A stretch of 64,000 nucleotides of DNA from Desulfobacterales bacterium (GCA_016342285.1 JAEINQ010000009.1:1-64000), one strand, 5' to 3'. Shown: positions 35,722-45,483, counted from the stretch's first letter. A program made the numbers and translations. The notes: a model not told the origin generated them from the letters alone.

Positions 35722-36093
35722 GGGCTATCTGTCCTTTCCGCGGTAAGCGTCGATCGGGCCCAAGAAAGCGGGAACGTCTTCGATACAAAAGGCTTAACCT
35801 GTATGGAATTCTCCCCATATGGGCTTGATTTTCAAATCGTCGATCTTTGATGCGGGCATTGAAGGTGTATGACGTCTGTTGTCATACCAGTTGAGTGTTG
35901 TCAACTTGTTTTTCTGGGTGCGGTTCATTTGTTTGCCGTCCCTTACTGATGCGCGTGGCAATGGAATGAAAATAGCACGAAACACCGTTTGGCCAAATGC
36001 CTTGACGCTGGAGCGGTTCGACCGGTATTCTTGTCGGTACCGGCAAAAAAGGGAAAAGGGAAAAACGCTCGGGATTCATGGAAAGGTCAAGTG
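35722..36093. other. Divergent regulatory region
   Basis: No gene is supported in these 372 bp. They separate the leftward GntR gene from the rightward permease gene and contain the GTATGAC inverted repeat. Confidence 0.6.
35867..35887. promoter_or_regulatory. Inverted repeat GTATGAC-N7-GTCATAC, candidate GntR operator
   Basis: Perfect seven-base arms lie in the divergent promoter region between the GntR gene and the SLC13-type permease. A second dyad (GTTGA...TCAAC) overlaps on the right. FCD-type GntR proteins bind short T-G-rich/A-C-rich palindromes, so autoregulation is a reasonable inference. Confidence 0.5.
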
Positions 36094-37869
36094 ATGCAGA
36101 TTGTTTTGGTGTCGGCACTGCTGGTGGTCACCCTGGTTCTGCTCATGACGGAAGCCATTGCCGTGGACCTGACCGCCATGGGGATTATGGTGGTGCTCAT
36201 GGCAGCCGGCCTTCTCTCTCCGTCCGAGGCGGTGGCCGGCATCGCCAGCCCGGCGGTGGTCACCGTGGGGTCCATGTTCGTCATCAGCCGGGCACTGATG
36301 CGCACCGGTGCCGTGGGCTATATCGGGCAGAAGGTGATTCATGCCTCCCGGGGCAATACCCAGCGGGCCTTTCTTTTGGTGCTGCTCATTGTGGCCATAG
36401 CCTCGGCGTTCATCAACAACACCCCGGTGGTGGTTCTGTTCATTCCGGTGGTGCTGAGCCTGACCTGTGAATTCGACCTGAGCCCGTCCAAGTTTCTCAT
36501 CCCCATGAGCTACGCCTCGATCCTGGCCGGCACCTGTACCCTGATTGGCACCTCCACCAACATCATCGTCAGCAACCTGAGCGCGGCCCGCGGCTACGGG
36601 GCTCTGGGCATGTTTGAGCTCTCCCGGCTCGGGGTGCCCATTGCCGTTATCGGCATGGTGATCCTTTATTTTATCGGACCGCGGATCATGCCGGGCATGG
36701 CCGCACCGGTCTGCGAGCTCGGCGACAGCGAACACCGCCGGTATCTGGCTGAGCTGGCCGTTCCCAAGGAGAGCCCACTCGTCGGGGCCGAGCCGTTGGC
36801 GGCATTTGGGCAAGACTATCCCGGCCTGGAGATCTTTGAGGTGATCCGGTATTCCCATATCCATTACCCCGGCCGTGAGCCGGTGATCCTGGCCGGTGAC
36901 GATCTGCTCCTGGTCAAGGGGTCTGCCAGCGATCTGGTGGCGCTGCTGGAAAGCAAGAGCGTTCTTTTGCCGCTGGTCGAGCAGGGGGTTAGCTTCAAAA
37001 GCGGGGACAAGGAGACGCTGGTGGTGGAACTGATCATCCCGCCCCAGTCCAACCTTCGCGGGGAGAAGATCGTGGATACCGCCGTCCGTCGGGACCCGGA
37101 CATTCGCATCGTGGCCATCAAGCGAAGCGGGCTCCATTACACCGAAAAGCAGATCGACGACGTTCGCCTCAAAACCGGCGACATTCTGTTGATCGCCCTC
37201 CCCCTGGACAAACTGGAGGGGCTGCGGCGCCAGACCGACACCATCGTTATCGAGGACGTCCACCATGAGATTGTTCTGAAGCAAAAGGCGGGGCGGGCCG
37301 TGGCGATTTTCGCCGCCATGGTGGGGGCGGCTACCCTGGGTCTGGCCGACATCATGGTCTGCGCCCTGGCCGCGGCCGTGCTGATGATCCTTTCCGGCTG
37401 CCTCCAGCTTCGCGACGCCTACCGGGCCATGCAGGCCAATGTCCTCATGCTCATCGCCGGCACCATCGCCCTGGGGGCGGCCATGGAAAAGACCGGCACC
37501 AGCCAACTCTACGCCGATGCCTTTCTCTCGCTTTTCACGGGTGCCTCACCAACATGGGTCCTGTGCGGCATCCTGCTTCTGACCAGCCTCAGCACCCAGC
37601 TCCTGAGCAACAACGCCACGGCGGTGCTGCTCCTGCCCATTGCCGTGTCGACGGCACTGGCACTGGGGCTCGACCCCAAACCGTTCATTGTTGCGGTCTG
37701 TTTCGGCGCCAGCGCCTGTTTTGCCACCCCTATCGGCTACCAGACCAACCTGCTGGTTTACGGCCCCGGCGGCTATCGCTTCAGCGATTATCTCAAGTTG
37801 GGGATTCCCCTGAACATTCTGGTGATCGGGATGGGGACGGCGCTCATCCCGGTATTCTGGCCGTTCTGA
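36094..37869 (+). CDS. SLC13/CitT-like permease with central TrkA-C domains
   Basis: The 591-residue membrane protein has two blocks of hydrophobic helices, at about 1-205 and 395-590, flanking a soluble section with two TrkA-C (RCK-C) domains. It carries SLC13-type helical-hairpin motifs: FINNTPVVVLFIP, LAGTCTLIGTSTNIIVS in the first half and LSNNATAVLLLP, ATPIGYQTNLLVY in the second. Members move di- or tricarboxylates, sulfate or similar anions with sodium or protons. The ATG at 36094 has GAAAGG upstream; a longer frame upstream is not family-like. It may share the operator region with the GntR gene, which would add a second uptake route for related substrates. Confidence 0.88.
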   Translation: MQIVLVSALLVVTLVLLMTEAIAVDLTAMGIMVVLMAAGLLSPSEAVAGIASPAVVTVGSMFVISRALMRTGAVGYIGQKVIHASRGNTQRAFLLVLLIVAIASAFINNTPVVVLFIPVVLSLTCEFDLSPSKFLIPMSYASILAGTCTLIGTSTNIIVSNLSAARGYGALGMFELSRLGVPIAVIGMVILYFIGPRIMPGMAAPVCELGDSEHRRYLAELAVPKESPLVGAEPLAAFGQDYPGLEIFEVIRYSHIHYPGREPVILAGDDLLLVKGSASDLVALLESKSVLLPLVEQGVSFKSGDKETLVVELIIPPQSNLRGEKIVDTAVRRDPDIRIVAIKRSGLHYTEKQIDDVRLKTGDILLIALPLDKLEGLRRQTDTIVIEDVHHEIVLKQKAGRAVAIFAAMVGAATLGLADIMVCALAAAVLMILSGCLQLRDAYRAMQANVLMLIAGTIALGAAMEKTGTSQLYADAFLSLFTGASPTWVLCGILLLTSLSTQLLSNNATAVLLLPIAVSTALALGLDPKPFIVAVCFGASACFATPIGYQTNLLVYGPGGYRFSDYLKLGIPLNILVIGMGTALIPVFWPF

Positions 37870-37938
37870 TATGAAATAGGAATTCCTGTCCTCCGGGCAA
37901 GGTCAGGGTCAATGGGTTATGCCGTTTCATTTGTCGGC

Positions 37939-38004
37939 CATTGAGAATTGGATATTGAGCAGTTAGCCCCCCTTCTGGGGGCCACCTGCTTTGCGGGTGG
38001 AGGC
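37939..38004. repeat. Interspersed repeat family D, copy 1
   Basis: GAGAATTGGATATTGAGCAG followed by GCCCCCCTTCTGGGGGC and CTTTGCGGGTGGAGGCT matches 38882-38960 and, in reverse, 57636-57700. It ends exactly at the stop codon of the TesA-like gene. Confidence 0.75.
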
Positions 38005-38712
38005 TTACTCCTTGCCGCTTGGTTTCGGGGGAGCCGACCGAAGCCGGTCAAGGGCCGTTCGAACGGCGGGATAGAGGTTGTCGACCACCACGGCGTAACC
38101 TTCGGCCGTGGGGTGGATCCCGTCGGCCTGGTTCAGTGCCGGATTTCCGGCCACGCCCTCCAGGAAAAACGGGACCAGGATGACGTTCCGGGCCGCTGCC
38201 ACAGCCGGAAAGATGCCCTCGAAGGTGCCGGTGTAGTCTGCTCCCATGTTTTGGACCATTTTCATGCCTGCCATCACCACCGTCACCCCCCCCTCCTGAA
38301 GCCTTGAGACAATGGTGTCGATGTTTCGGCGAACCAGTTCCACGTCGATTCCCCGCAGGCCGTCGTTGGCGCCGGTTTCGAGAATGACCAGGTCCGGCTT
38401 CAGGGTGAGCATCCAGTCCAGGCGCGAGAGTGCCCCGCTGCTGGTCTCTCCGCTGACGCCGGCGTTGATCACCCGGTAGCGGTATCCGTCGGCTTCAAGC
38501 CGCGCCTGAAGCCTTGCCGGATAGGCACGGGCTTCGGCGACCCCCAGGCCGGCGGTGAGGCTGTCGCCCATGGCCACGATGGTCCCTTCCCAGAGGGTCT
38601 GCTCAGCCGTTTTGGGTGCCGTGGGCGCGGCGGTTTGGGATTCTCCGCAGGCGGTCGAAAGCAGGCCCAGAATGGCCATCAAGGCGAATATCAGGCATTT
38701 TCGGTGTCCCAT
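38005..38712 (-). CDS. tesA: TesA-like arylesterase / lysophospholipase (GDSL family)
   Basis: The 235-residue exported protein has an N-terminal hydrophobic segment ending at Cys22, a probable lipoprotein. An SGNH-hydrolase domain follows: block I GDSLT (Ser51), block II INAGVSGETS, block III ETGANDGLRG and block V DGIHPTAEGY with the catalytic Asp and His. TesA-type enzymes hydrolyse acyl esters and lysophospholipids in the periplasm. AAAGGAAA precedes the ATG at 38712. The ABC transporter genes just upstream on the same strand are the YbbA/YbbP-like partners commonly linked to tesA. Confidence 0.87.
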   Translation of the reverse strand: MGHRKCLIFALMAILGLLSTACGESQTAAPTAPKTAEQTLWEGTIVAMGDSLTAGLGVAEARAYPARLQARLEADGYRYRVINAGVSGETSSGALSRLDWMLTLKPDLVILETGANDGLRGIDVELVRRNIDTIVSRLQEGGVTVVMAGMKMVQNMGADYTGTFEGIFPAVAAARNVILVPFFLEGVAGNPALNQADGIHPTAEGYAVVVDNLYPAVRTALDRLRSAPPKPSGKE

Positions 38713-38794
38713 GGATGTTTCCTTTGAAATAAGGCCGCCACTTATGGTGGTGGACCCGACAGGTTTTGCCGATGTCGGCTCGAACAACCCCTGT

Positions 38795-38956
38795 GAATTC
38801 TCAAAATTGAATGCTCAACGGTGGAATCGCTTCGCTCTGCCAATTTAAAAAAGGCTAAAAATGGCAGAATACCGTCTTGAACATTGAGAATTGGATATTG
38901 GACATTAAGCCCTCATATGGAGGGACTCCTAATGCCACCCCCTCCGCGGGAGGCTC
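38795..38956. repeat. Interspersed repeat family D, long copy 2
   Basis: The block GGAATCGCTTCGCTCTGCCA, AATTTAAAAAAGGCTAA and GAGAATTGGATATTG ends at the stop codon of the ABC permease gene. It matches the reverse complement of 57640-57780 over its full length and 37939-38004 over its right half. Confidence 0.78.
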
Positions 38957-41449
38957 TCACTCCTGGCTGTTGCGCAGGTATTCGTCGGGTTTCTGGGCCA
39001 AAATGGACCGGCTGGCCAGAAGACCCGTGCCGATGACCAGGATCTGGGTCATCCCGACCATGACCAGGCCGGAGAGCAAAAAGGGCTGGACCGGTATGTT
39101 CAGTTTCCAGGTGCCGATCAGATAACTGGCCGCCTCGGACAAAACCAGGGCCTGAAGGGCGCTGATCAGGGCGATGAGGCAGTTCTCCAGGGCGAAAACC
39201 CCCAGGACGAATCGATTTTTAGCGCCCAGGACCTTGTAATAGACCGCTTCCCGGATCCGGGCCGATCGCGTGGCCAACACCGAACTGATCACGATGAGCA
39301 GCCCGGCGGCGGTGCTGAAAAGAGCGAAAAACCGAATGATGCCGGAGAGTTTATCCATGACCCGGGACAGGGTTTTCAGGGTCTGGGTGGCGTCGATGGC
39401 GCTGATATTGGGAAATTGCGCCACGACTCGGTTTTGCAGGGTGGCGATCGCTTCCGGGTCGACGCGAAGGGCGGTGAACAGGGTATGGGGCGCTTTCTTG
39501 AGCACCGGTTCGGGAAAGACAAAATAGAAAAACGGGCGGATCGATTGGCTGAGTCGCCGTCGAATGCTCGATACCTTCGCCTCCAGGGGCACGCCCTGAA
39601 TGTTGAAGCCGACCCGGTCTCCGATTTTCAGGCCGGCCATGTCAGCCACGGTGTCCATCACCGACACTTGAATCCCGGGCGCATTGTCTTGAAACAGGGT
39701 GCGGCCTTCAATGAACTCCTCGTCTTCGAGCAGATGGTCGCGATAGGTGAGGTTGAACTCCCGGGCCAGGTTGTCCCCCCGGCGCTGTCGCTCGGCCACG
39801 GGATCGATGGGGCGTCCGTTGACGGTGCGGATTCGGGCGCGAATGATGGGAAAATAGGCCGGCTTCTGTCCGATCAGCGTGGTCAGGGGCTCGACCTGAT
39901 CCGGCTGAATGTCGATGAAAAAAAGGTTCGGCACATTTTTCGGATAGGCCCGGATAAAGGTGGCGTCCAGGTTCTTTTCCACCAGGTGAATGGTGAAGAG
40001 GACGGCCAGGGAGGCGGTCAGGGTGACGATGATGGGGGCGGTGGCGTTACGGGGCCGGAACAGGCCGCGAAGGGCCTGACGAAGGGCCAGGGACCGTGGT
40101 CGAACATGCCGAAGCATGGCGAGAAGGCCCTGGGTCGTTGCGGCCGTGAGCAGGATGAACCCGCTGATGCCGGCCAGAAAATAGAGGCCCATGGCCGCGT
40201 CCTGAAGCAGGCGCAGAATCACCGCGAAAAAAAAAGCGGTGATGGCCAATACCGAAATATAATAGGCTTTTTTCCGCGAGGGGGAGTCTTCGGCCTTTCG
40301 AAAGATCAGGGCCGGTTTGACATCCTTGAGTCGGTACAGGGGCAAAAAGGCGAAAAGGGCCACCACGCCCAGCCCCAGGATCCCGCCTTCGGCCAGGGCC
40401 CGGCCGGAGATCGTCACCTCCAGGTTGGGCGGCAGCAGTCCGGCGAACAAGGTCGGTAAAAAGCTCTGTAGCGCCACGCCCAGAATCATTCCGATCAAGG
40501 TTCCGGCCAGCCCCAGGACCAGCACCACGGTCATGAAATGAGCGGTCACGAAGCGGCCGGTGGCGCCTACGGCCTTGATGATGGCGATGGTGTGTTCTTT
40601 TTCCCTGAGAAAGGCGGTCAGGGTGCTGTGAATGCCGATGCCGGAAAGAAGCAGGACGAACACCCCGATCAGGTTCAGGAAAAACATGAAATTATCGAAA
40701 AAACGTTTGATCCGGGATTCGGCGGACCGAAAGGTGTTGACCCTCTCCTGGCCGGGCAGGGCCGCCAGCCGAAGCCCCTGGGCCAGGGCCTCGATGTTGC
40801 CGGGCGCTTGGACCTTGAGCAGCAGGGTGTGGTGGACCCGGCTGTTCTTAGAGACCAGATCCAGGGCCTCAAGGTCTTCGGCGGCGACAAAGACCCGGGG
40901 ACCGAAGGCAAAAAATCGGACCGGACGGTCAGGCTCGGAAAGGACCACGTCTTGGATGATCAGTTGCTGTCGCCCTACCCGCAACCGGTCGCCGATGATC
41001 AGCCCCAGGCGTTCCAGCAACCCTTTTTCCACCACGGTCCGCCCGGGGATCAGGGCTTCATGCAGGGGCCGCCCTGAGGCGAGGACCACCTCGCCGTAGA
41101 AGGGGTAGCCTTGGGTCACCACCTTGATGCCGGCCAGCAGTGACCGGTCCTGGGCCGCGTTTCGAACCACCGAATAAAACTCATGCAGCCGGGCGCTTTT
41201 CACCTGTTTGCTGGATTCCAGGGCCTTTACCGCGTTTTGCAGGGCCGGGGCGAAAGGGGCGTGGGACCGTAAAATCAGGTCGGCGCCATGGAGCTGGCGG
41301 GCGTCTCGGGCCGTGAGGCGATCGACGCTTTCGGAAAATCCGTTCAGGGCCACAAGGGTAATCAGCGACAGGCTGACGCAGACCACGAAGATGGCCGCCT
41401 GGCTTGGCGATCTCACCAACTGGCGCAGGATCAGGCGGCTATGCACCAT
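38957..41449 (-). CDS. FtsX-type ABC transporter permease (YbbP-like)
   Basis: This large 830-residue permease has the MacB/FtsX layout with two FtsX domains. There is one helix at the N-terminus, a periplasmic domain, and a helix trio near 270-400 (LREKEHTIAIIKAVGATGRF). Several central helices follow, then a second large periplasmic domain and a terminal helix trio (REAVYYKVLGAKNRFVLG). This size and double arrangement match YbbP. It overlaps the ATPase gene by 11 bp. With the ATPase and the TesA-like hydrolase it probably extracts or processes a lipid or lipoprotein in the envelope; the substrate is unproven. Confidence 0.86.
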   Translation of the reverse strand: MVHSRLILRQLVRSPSQAAIFVVCVSLSLITLVALNGFSESVDRLTARDARQLHGADLILRSHAPFAPALQNAVKALESSKQVKSARLHEFYSVVRNAAQDRSLLAGIKVVTQGYPFYGEVVLASGRPLHEALIPGRTVVEKGLLERLGLIIGDRLRVGRQQLIIQDVVLSEPDRPVRFFAFGPRVFVAAEDLEALDLVSKNSRVHHTLLLKVQAPGNIEALAQGLRLAALPGQERVNTFRSAESRIKRFFDNFMFFLNLIGVFVLLLSGIGIHSTLTAFLREKEHTIAIIKAVGATGRFVTAHFMTVVLVLGLAGTLIGMILGVALQSFLPTLFAGLLPPNLEVTISGRALAEGGILGLGVVALFAFLPLYRLKDVKPALIFRKAEDSPSRKKAYYISVLAITAFFFAVILRLLQDAAMGLYFLAGISGFILLTAATTQGLLAMLRHVRPRSLALRQALRGLFRPRNATAPIIVTLTASLAVLFTIHLVEKNLDATFIRAYPKNVPNLFFIDIQPDQVEPLTTLIGQKPAYFPIIRARIRTVNGRPIDPVAERQRRGDNLAREFNLTYRDHLLEDEEFIEGRTLFQDNAPGIQVSVMDTVADMAGLKIGDRVGFNIQGVPLEAKVSSIRRRLSQSIRPFFYFVFPEPVLKKAPHTLFTALRVDPEAIATLQNRVVAQFPNISAIDATQTLKTLSRVMDKLSGIIRFFALFSTAAGLLIVISSVLATRSARIREAVYYKVLGAKNRFVLGVFALENCLIALISALQALVLSEAASYLIGTWKLNIPVQPFLLSGLVMVGMTQILVIGTGLLASRSILAQKPDEYLRNSQE

Positions 41450-42122
41450 GATCGGCTCCACGGGCCAGCCGGCCGTCGGCCAGGACCACCACCCGGTCGG
41501 CACGCTTGGCGATGTCCGGATTGTGGGTGACCAGGACCAGGGTGGTCTGGCTGGCCTGCTGAAAGTCCAACAGCAGTTCCAGCACGGACCGGCCGTTTTC
41601 AGAGTCCAGGTTTCCCGTGGGCTCGTCGGCAAAGATGATTTTGGGCCGGTTGACCAGGGCCCGGCAGATGGCAACCCGTTGTTTTTCGCCGCCGGAGAGC
41701 TGGTGGGGAAAGTTTTCCCCACGTTCGGCCAGACCCACACGTTCCAGCAGATCGCGGGCGTTCTTTTCGGCATCCCGGTCGTTGGCCAGCTCGGCGGGAA
41801 ACATGACGTTTTCAAGGGCGCTCAGGGACGGGATCAGATGAAAGGACTGGAAGACGAATCCAAAAACCCGGTTGCGAAAGGGGGCCAGATCGTCTTCGGA
41901 GATGTCCGTAATATCCTTTCCCTGGATAAAGACCCGGCCCTGGCTCGGTTTGTCCAGGCCGGAAAGAAGGCTGAGCAGGGTCGATTTGCCGCTGCCGCTG
42001 GCTCCGGAGACAACGAGAAACTCCCCATGACGGGCGGAGAGGGAAACGTCCTCCAGCACGGTGAGGTGCCGGCCATCGATGCGGTAGGTCTTGGTCAGGT
42101 CCCGGGCTTGTAGAATATTCAT
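41439..42122 (-). CDS. ABC transporter ATP-binding protein (LolD/YbbA-like)
   Basis: The 227-residue ATPase of the MacB/LolD group has Walker [10 protein letters not shown] at 40-48, the Q-loop [17 protein letters not shown], signature LSGGEKQR, Walker [13 protein letters not shown] and the switch His in LVTHNPD. It is the first gene of the ATPase-permease-TesA cassette. It is intact and of usual length. Confidence 0.92.
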   Translation of the reverse strand: MNILQARDLTKTYRIDGRHLTVLEDVSLSARHGEFLVVSGASGSGKSTLLSLLSGLDKPSQGRVFIQGKDITDISEDDLAPFRNRVFGFVFQSFHLIPSLSALENVMFPAELANDRDAEKNARDLLERVGLAERGENFPHQLSGGEKQRVAICRALVNRPKIIFADEPTGNLDSENGRSVLELLLDFQQASQTTLVLVTHNPDIAKRADRVVVLADGRLARGADHGA

Positions 42123-42364
42123 GGCTGGCTCCTGTTCGGTCGAATATCACCTACGGTAATGCGGTTTGCCGGGGGCGTCAACTTTCAGCCATTGGGAAGA
42201 AGGGTTCGAGGGGCCGAGGGGCGGGGATGGACAGCCCGTGGGTCGCGGGCCGACTATCCAAATCGAAATTGGGATCAAAATCGAAAAACAACAGCGCTGG
42301 ATGGCAAACGGTGTTCGCCCCCGATTTCGACACTGCAAAAAACGCGGCAGATAGGGGCGTCCGG

Positions 42365-43330
42365 TTACTCCGGCAAAACGCAGGTATCCGCGCTGGCAGC
42401 CTTCTTGGTTTCCACATAGTGGGCGGCAGCCAGGGCCGCGGTGCAGCCGTCGGCGGCGGCGGTGACGATCTGGCGGGCGTATTTTTCCCGAAGATCGCCG
42501 ATGGCGTAAATGCCGTCAATGGCGGTCTGGCAGCGGCGGTCGGTGATGACATATCCTTCGGTATTGCGTTTCACGCCGGCCGGGACGATTCCGTTGTTGG
42601 GAACAAACCCGATGAAAACGAAAACGCCGTCGGTGGGCATTTCCCGCTGCTGGCCGGTGACGGTGTCCTTGAGCTGTACCCGGGCTACCCCCCCGTCCTC
42701 GGCCTCGATGGCGGTCAGGACCGTGTTCCAGAGCACTTCGATATTGCAGTCGGCCTTCACCCGCTGCTGCAGGAGCATGCTGGCCCGAAGGGCGTCGCGG
42801 CGATGGGCGATGAAGACCTTTTTGGCCAGTTTGGCCAGGTAGAGGGCCTCTTCGGTGGCGCTGTCCCCGCCGCCCACCACCACCACGGTTTTGTTTCGAA
42901 AGAAAAATCCATCGCAGACCGCACAGTAGGAGACGCCTTTGCCGTAATTGTCGTCTTCACCGGGGATGGCAAGTTTTCGCGGGTAGCCCCCGGTACCCAG
43001 GACCAGGGCGTGTGTCTTTAAGCTGTCGCCGTTGTCCAGACGGACGGTGTGAACGTCCAGTCCGGGCTCGACTGACGTGACTTCCCTGGCCAACACCTCC
43101 AGACCGTAGGACTGGGCGTGGCTGGCGAACTGCATGGAGAGTTCAGCGCCGCCGATGTGCACGGTGCCCGGCCAGTTTTCCACTTCATCGGACATGGTCA
43201 CCTGTCCGCCGGGGACCCCTTTTTCAATAAGAACGGTATTCAAGGCCGCCCGCATGGCGTAAATGCCGGCGGTGAGGCCGCCGGGGCCGCCGCCGATAAT
43301 GATCAGGTCATAAATCTGCTTCGGGGTCAT
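42365..43330 (-). CDS. trxB: Thioredoxin reductase
   Basis: The 321-residue flavoprotein reduces thioredoxin. It has the FAD motif IIGGGPGGLTAGIYA, redox-active CAVC (Cys136, Cys139) within SYCAVCDG, the NAD(P) motif VVGGGDSATEEALYL and the C-terminal GIYAIGD FAD contact. The HRRD sequence after the second dinucleotide motif is the usual NADPH 2'-phosphate binding set. It lies 36 bp downstream of the S1-domain gene on the same strand and may be co-transcribed with it. Confidence 0.93.
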   Translation of the reverse strand: MTPKQIYDLIIIGGGPGGLTAGIYAMRAALNTVLIEKGVPGGQVTMSDEVENWPGTVHIGGAELSMQFASHAQSYGLEVLAREVTSVEPGLDVHTVRLDNGDSLKTHALVLGTGGYPRKLAIPGEDDNYGKGVSYCAVCDGFFFRNKTVVVVGGGDSATEEALYLAKLAKKVFIAHRRDALRASMLLQQRVKADCNIEVLWNTVLTAIEAEDGGVARVQLKDTVTGQQREMPTDGVFVFIGFVPNNGIVPAGVKRNTEGYVITDRRCQTAIDGIYAIGDLREKYARQIVTAAADGCTAALAAAHYVETKKAASADTCVLPE

Positions 43331-43366
43331 TGGCAGTCCTTCTCCATAGCGATATGGTGGTATTGG

Positions 43367-44863
43367 TTATTTTTTGTCTTTCAGGGCGGCCTGAAGCTTT
43401 TCAGCCAGTGTACCCATGGGACGGTCTTCGGTTGCGGGTGCAAACTGTTGCCATTCGCCGGCCACTTCGGCATCTCCGGGGGCCAGGGTGATTCGGCGCC
43501 GGTCCGGGTGGATCTCCTCGATGAGCACCTTCACCGTGTCGCCCGGGCGGCTGTTTTCCAGTTTTGCGGCATCGGTGGCCAGGGACATTTTCGATCGGGG
43601 CATGAGTCCGGTGATGCCCGGGGTCAGGGAGATGAACAGGCCGAAAGCCTCTTTTTTTTCCACCGTGCCGTCCAGGCGCTGCCCGGCCTTGAATCGTTCG
43701 CCAATCTCAAGCCAGGGATCGCCTTCGGCCTCCTTGATGCTCAAGGAGATGCGCCTTCGGGCCGCATCGATTTCGCGGATCATGACCGGCACGGTTTCGC
43801 CCACGGATACGACCTCCTCGGGCTTGTTGATCCGGCGGGTATAGCTCATCTCGCTGATGTGAACCAACCCTTCGATGCCCGGGGCGATTTCAACGAAAGC
43901 CCCGAAACCCATGAGGCGACGAACTTTGCCGGCGATTTTCTGTCCGAGTTTGAACCGTCCCTCGACCGTTTCCCAGGGATCGCCCGACGCCTGCTTGATC
44001 GACAGGGCAATTTTCTTTTGATTCGGCTTTTTGCCCTCCTCGATTTTCAGGATCTTGACGGTTACCGTGTCGCCGACAGCCACGACTTCCTCGGGGCTTT
44101 CCACCCGGGTCCAGCTCAGTTCGCTGATATGGACCATGCCTTCAACCCCCGGGACCAGTTCCACAAAAGCGCCGAAAGGCAGGATGCGCACCACCGTGCC
44201 GCTGAGCATGGACCCGTCGGACAGGGTGGCGAAAAATGCCCGGCTGCTTTTTTCCTGGGCTTCGGCCAGGAGCTGCTTTCGAGAGATAACGATGTTTTTG
44301 CCCCGGTCTTCGATCCGCGAAATGCGAAATTCCAGGACCTGACCCACATAGTCTTCCGGGTTTTCGACATACTTCAGGTCGATTTGGCTGATGGGGCAAA
44401 AGGCCCGGCGCTGCAGGATTTCCACGTTGAATCCGCCCTTGCAGGCCTCCTTGACCCGGCCTTCCACCGGCACCTTGTTGGCAAAGGCGTCTTCAAGCAT
44501 ATGCAGTCCGCCGATGCCGGACATGGCCTTTGAAAGGCGGATCTCGCTTTCGGTGCAGGCCACCACGTAAAGTTCCAGGAGGTCGCCGACCTGGTGGGGA
44601 ACCTCCCCTTTCTCATCCATCAGTTCGGCTTTTTCCACCACGCCGTCGACTTTGGTGCCGGTGTCCAGGTAGACCGTGTCCCGGCCGATGGAGATGATCT
44701 TTCCATTGATCCGGTCTCCGACCTGAATATCTTCGTTCATGCCCGAAGTGTAAGCATCGAGCAGGTCGGCAAAGCTTTCCCCGCCGTTTTCTTCCTCATC
44801 GGGCGTGTCCGTGCCGTTTTCTTCCTCGTCGGGCGTGTCCGTGAAGTCTTCCGACATTTCCAT
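43367..44863 (-). CDS. rpsA: S1-domain RNA-binding protein (ribosomal protein S1-like)
   Basis: The 498-residue protein has an acidic N-terminal tail and five S1 OB-fold repeats. The third and fourth are the most canonical (FGAFVELVPGVEGMVHISELSW; FGAFVEIAPGIEGLVHISEMSY). Classical S1 of this group has six repeats, so this may be a shorter form or a paralogue that helps mRNA binding. GGAGG 5 nt before the ATG at 44863 fixes the start. The tail holds a perfect 10-codon duplication (TDTPDEEENG repeated), probably a slippage event. The assignment as the main ribosomal S1 is therefore tentative. Confidence 0.75.
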   Translation of the reverse strand: MEMSEDFTDTPDEEENGTDTPDEEENGGESFADLLDAYTSGMNEDIQVGDRINGKIISIGRDTVYLDTGTKVDGVVEKAELMDEKGEVPHQVGDLLELYVVACTESEIRLSKAMSGIGGLHMLEDAFANKVPVEGRVKEACKGGFNVEILQRRAFCPISQIDLKYVENPEDYVGQVLEFRISRIEDRGKNIVISRKQLLAEAQEKSSRAFFATLSDGSMLSGTVVRILPFGAFVELVPGVEGMVHISELSWTRVESPEEVVAVGDTVTVKILKIEEGKKPNQKKIALSIKQASGDPWETVEGRFKLGQKIAGKVRRLMGFGAFVEIAPGIEGLVHISEMSYTRRINKPEEVVSVGETVPVMIREIDAARRRISLSIKEAEGDPWLEIGERFKAGQRLDGTVEKKEAFGLFISLTPGITGLMPRSKMSLATDAAKLENSRPGDTVKVLIEEIHPDRRRITLAPGDAEVAGEWQQFAPATEDRPMGTLAEKLQAALKDKK

Positions 44864-45099
44864 GGATCCTCCAGTTTTGGCCATTGCCGCCGTAGCGGGT
44901 TGGAAAGAGTCAGACATTGATCATTCCGCAGGGAAAATCAATAGAAATTTGTGGCCGGATGAACCCGGCCATGTCCCGCCCCGGTACGTCCCACAAGATG
45001 TAGCCCTTTATTTCAATTGACATACCACATGAGATGGCTTAATTCTTTTCTGATGTGGAATCCATAGACATGTTTTCAACCTAAACGCGAGATTTATCC

Positions 45100-45483
45100 A
45101 TGGCCCCCCTGGGCCCGAATGAATCGGAAAGAAGACGTTACGAACGCTTTGCCATTCAGGGCAACGCGTTTGCCGTGCTTCTCAGCGATACCCCGCGGCT
45201 GGGGCAGATCATCGACATCAGCCGTGGCGGCATGTCTTTTCGATATGTGGACGACGCCGGCGCCATTTCGGACCGGGCTGACCTGGATATTTTCCTGCTC
45301 AACCAGCCCGTCCTGATGAAAAGCGTCGCGGTGCGGTCCCGTTGTGATTTTCAGATTGAGCCGCGTAAGTCCAGCACCAGCGAAACCGTCCGGCGCTGCT
45401 GTGTCGAGTTCGTTGCCCTGGGGCCCGGCCACTCTTATGCCCTGGACGAACTCCTCCAGCATCATACCCAGTCGATGACCTGA
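45100..45483 (+). CDS. PilZ-domain protein
   Basis: The 127-residue product is essentially one PilZ domain: ERRRYERF near residue 10 supplies the arginine motif and DISRGGMSF near 39-47 the D/NxSxxG motif that bind cyclic di-GMP. Both motifs are intact, so ligand binding is likely. No effector domain is attached; single PilZ proteins act through partners in motility or envelope functions. It is divergent from the S1-domain gene and has no operon partner. Confidence 0.85.
   Translation: MAPLGPNESERRRYERFAIQGNAFAVLLSDTPRLGQIIDISRGGMSFRYVDDAGAISDRADLDIFLLNQPVLMKSVAVRSRCDFQIEPRKSSTSETVRRCCVEFVALGPGHSYALDELLQHHTQSMT

Noticed and set aside
36076-37506. 476-codon minus-strand frame
   Set aside because: It mirrors the SLC13-type permease; the composition (His, Asp, Gln-rich) is typical of antisense frames in GC-rich membrane-protein genes.
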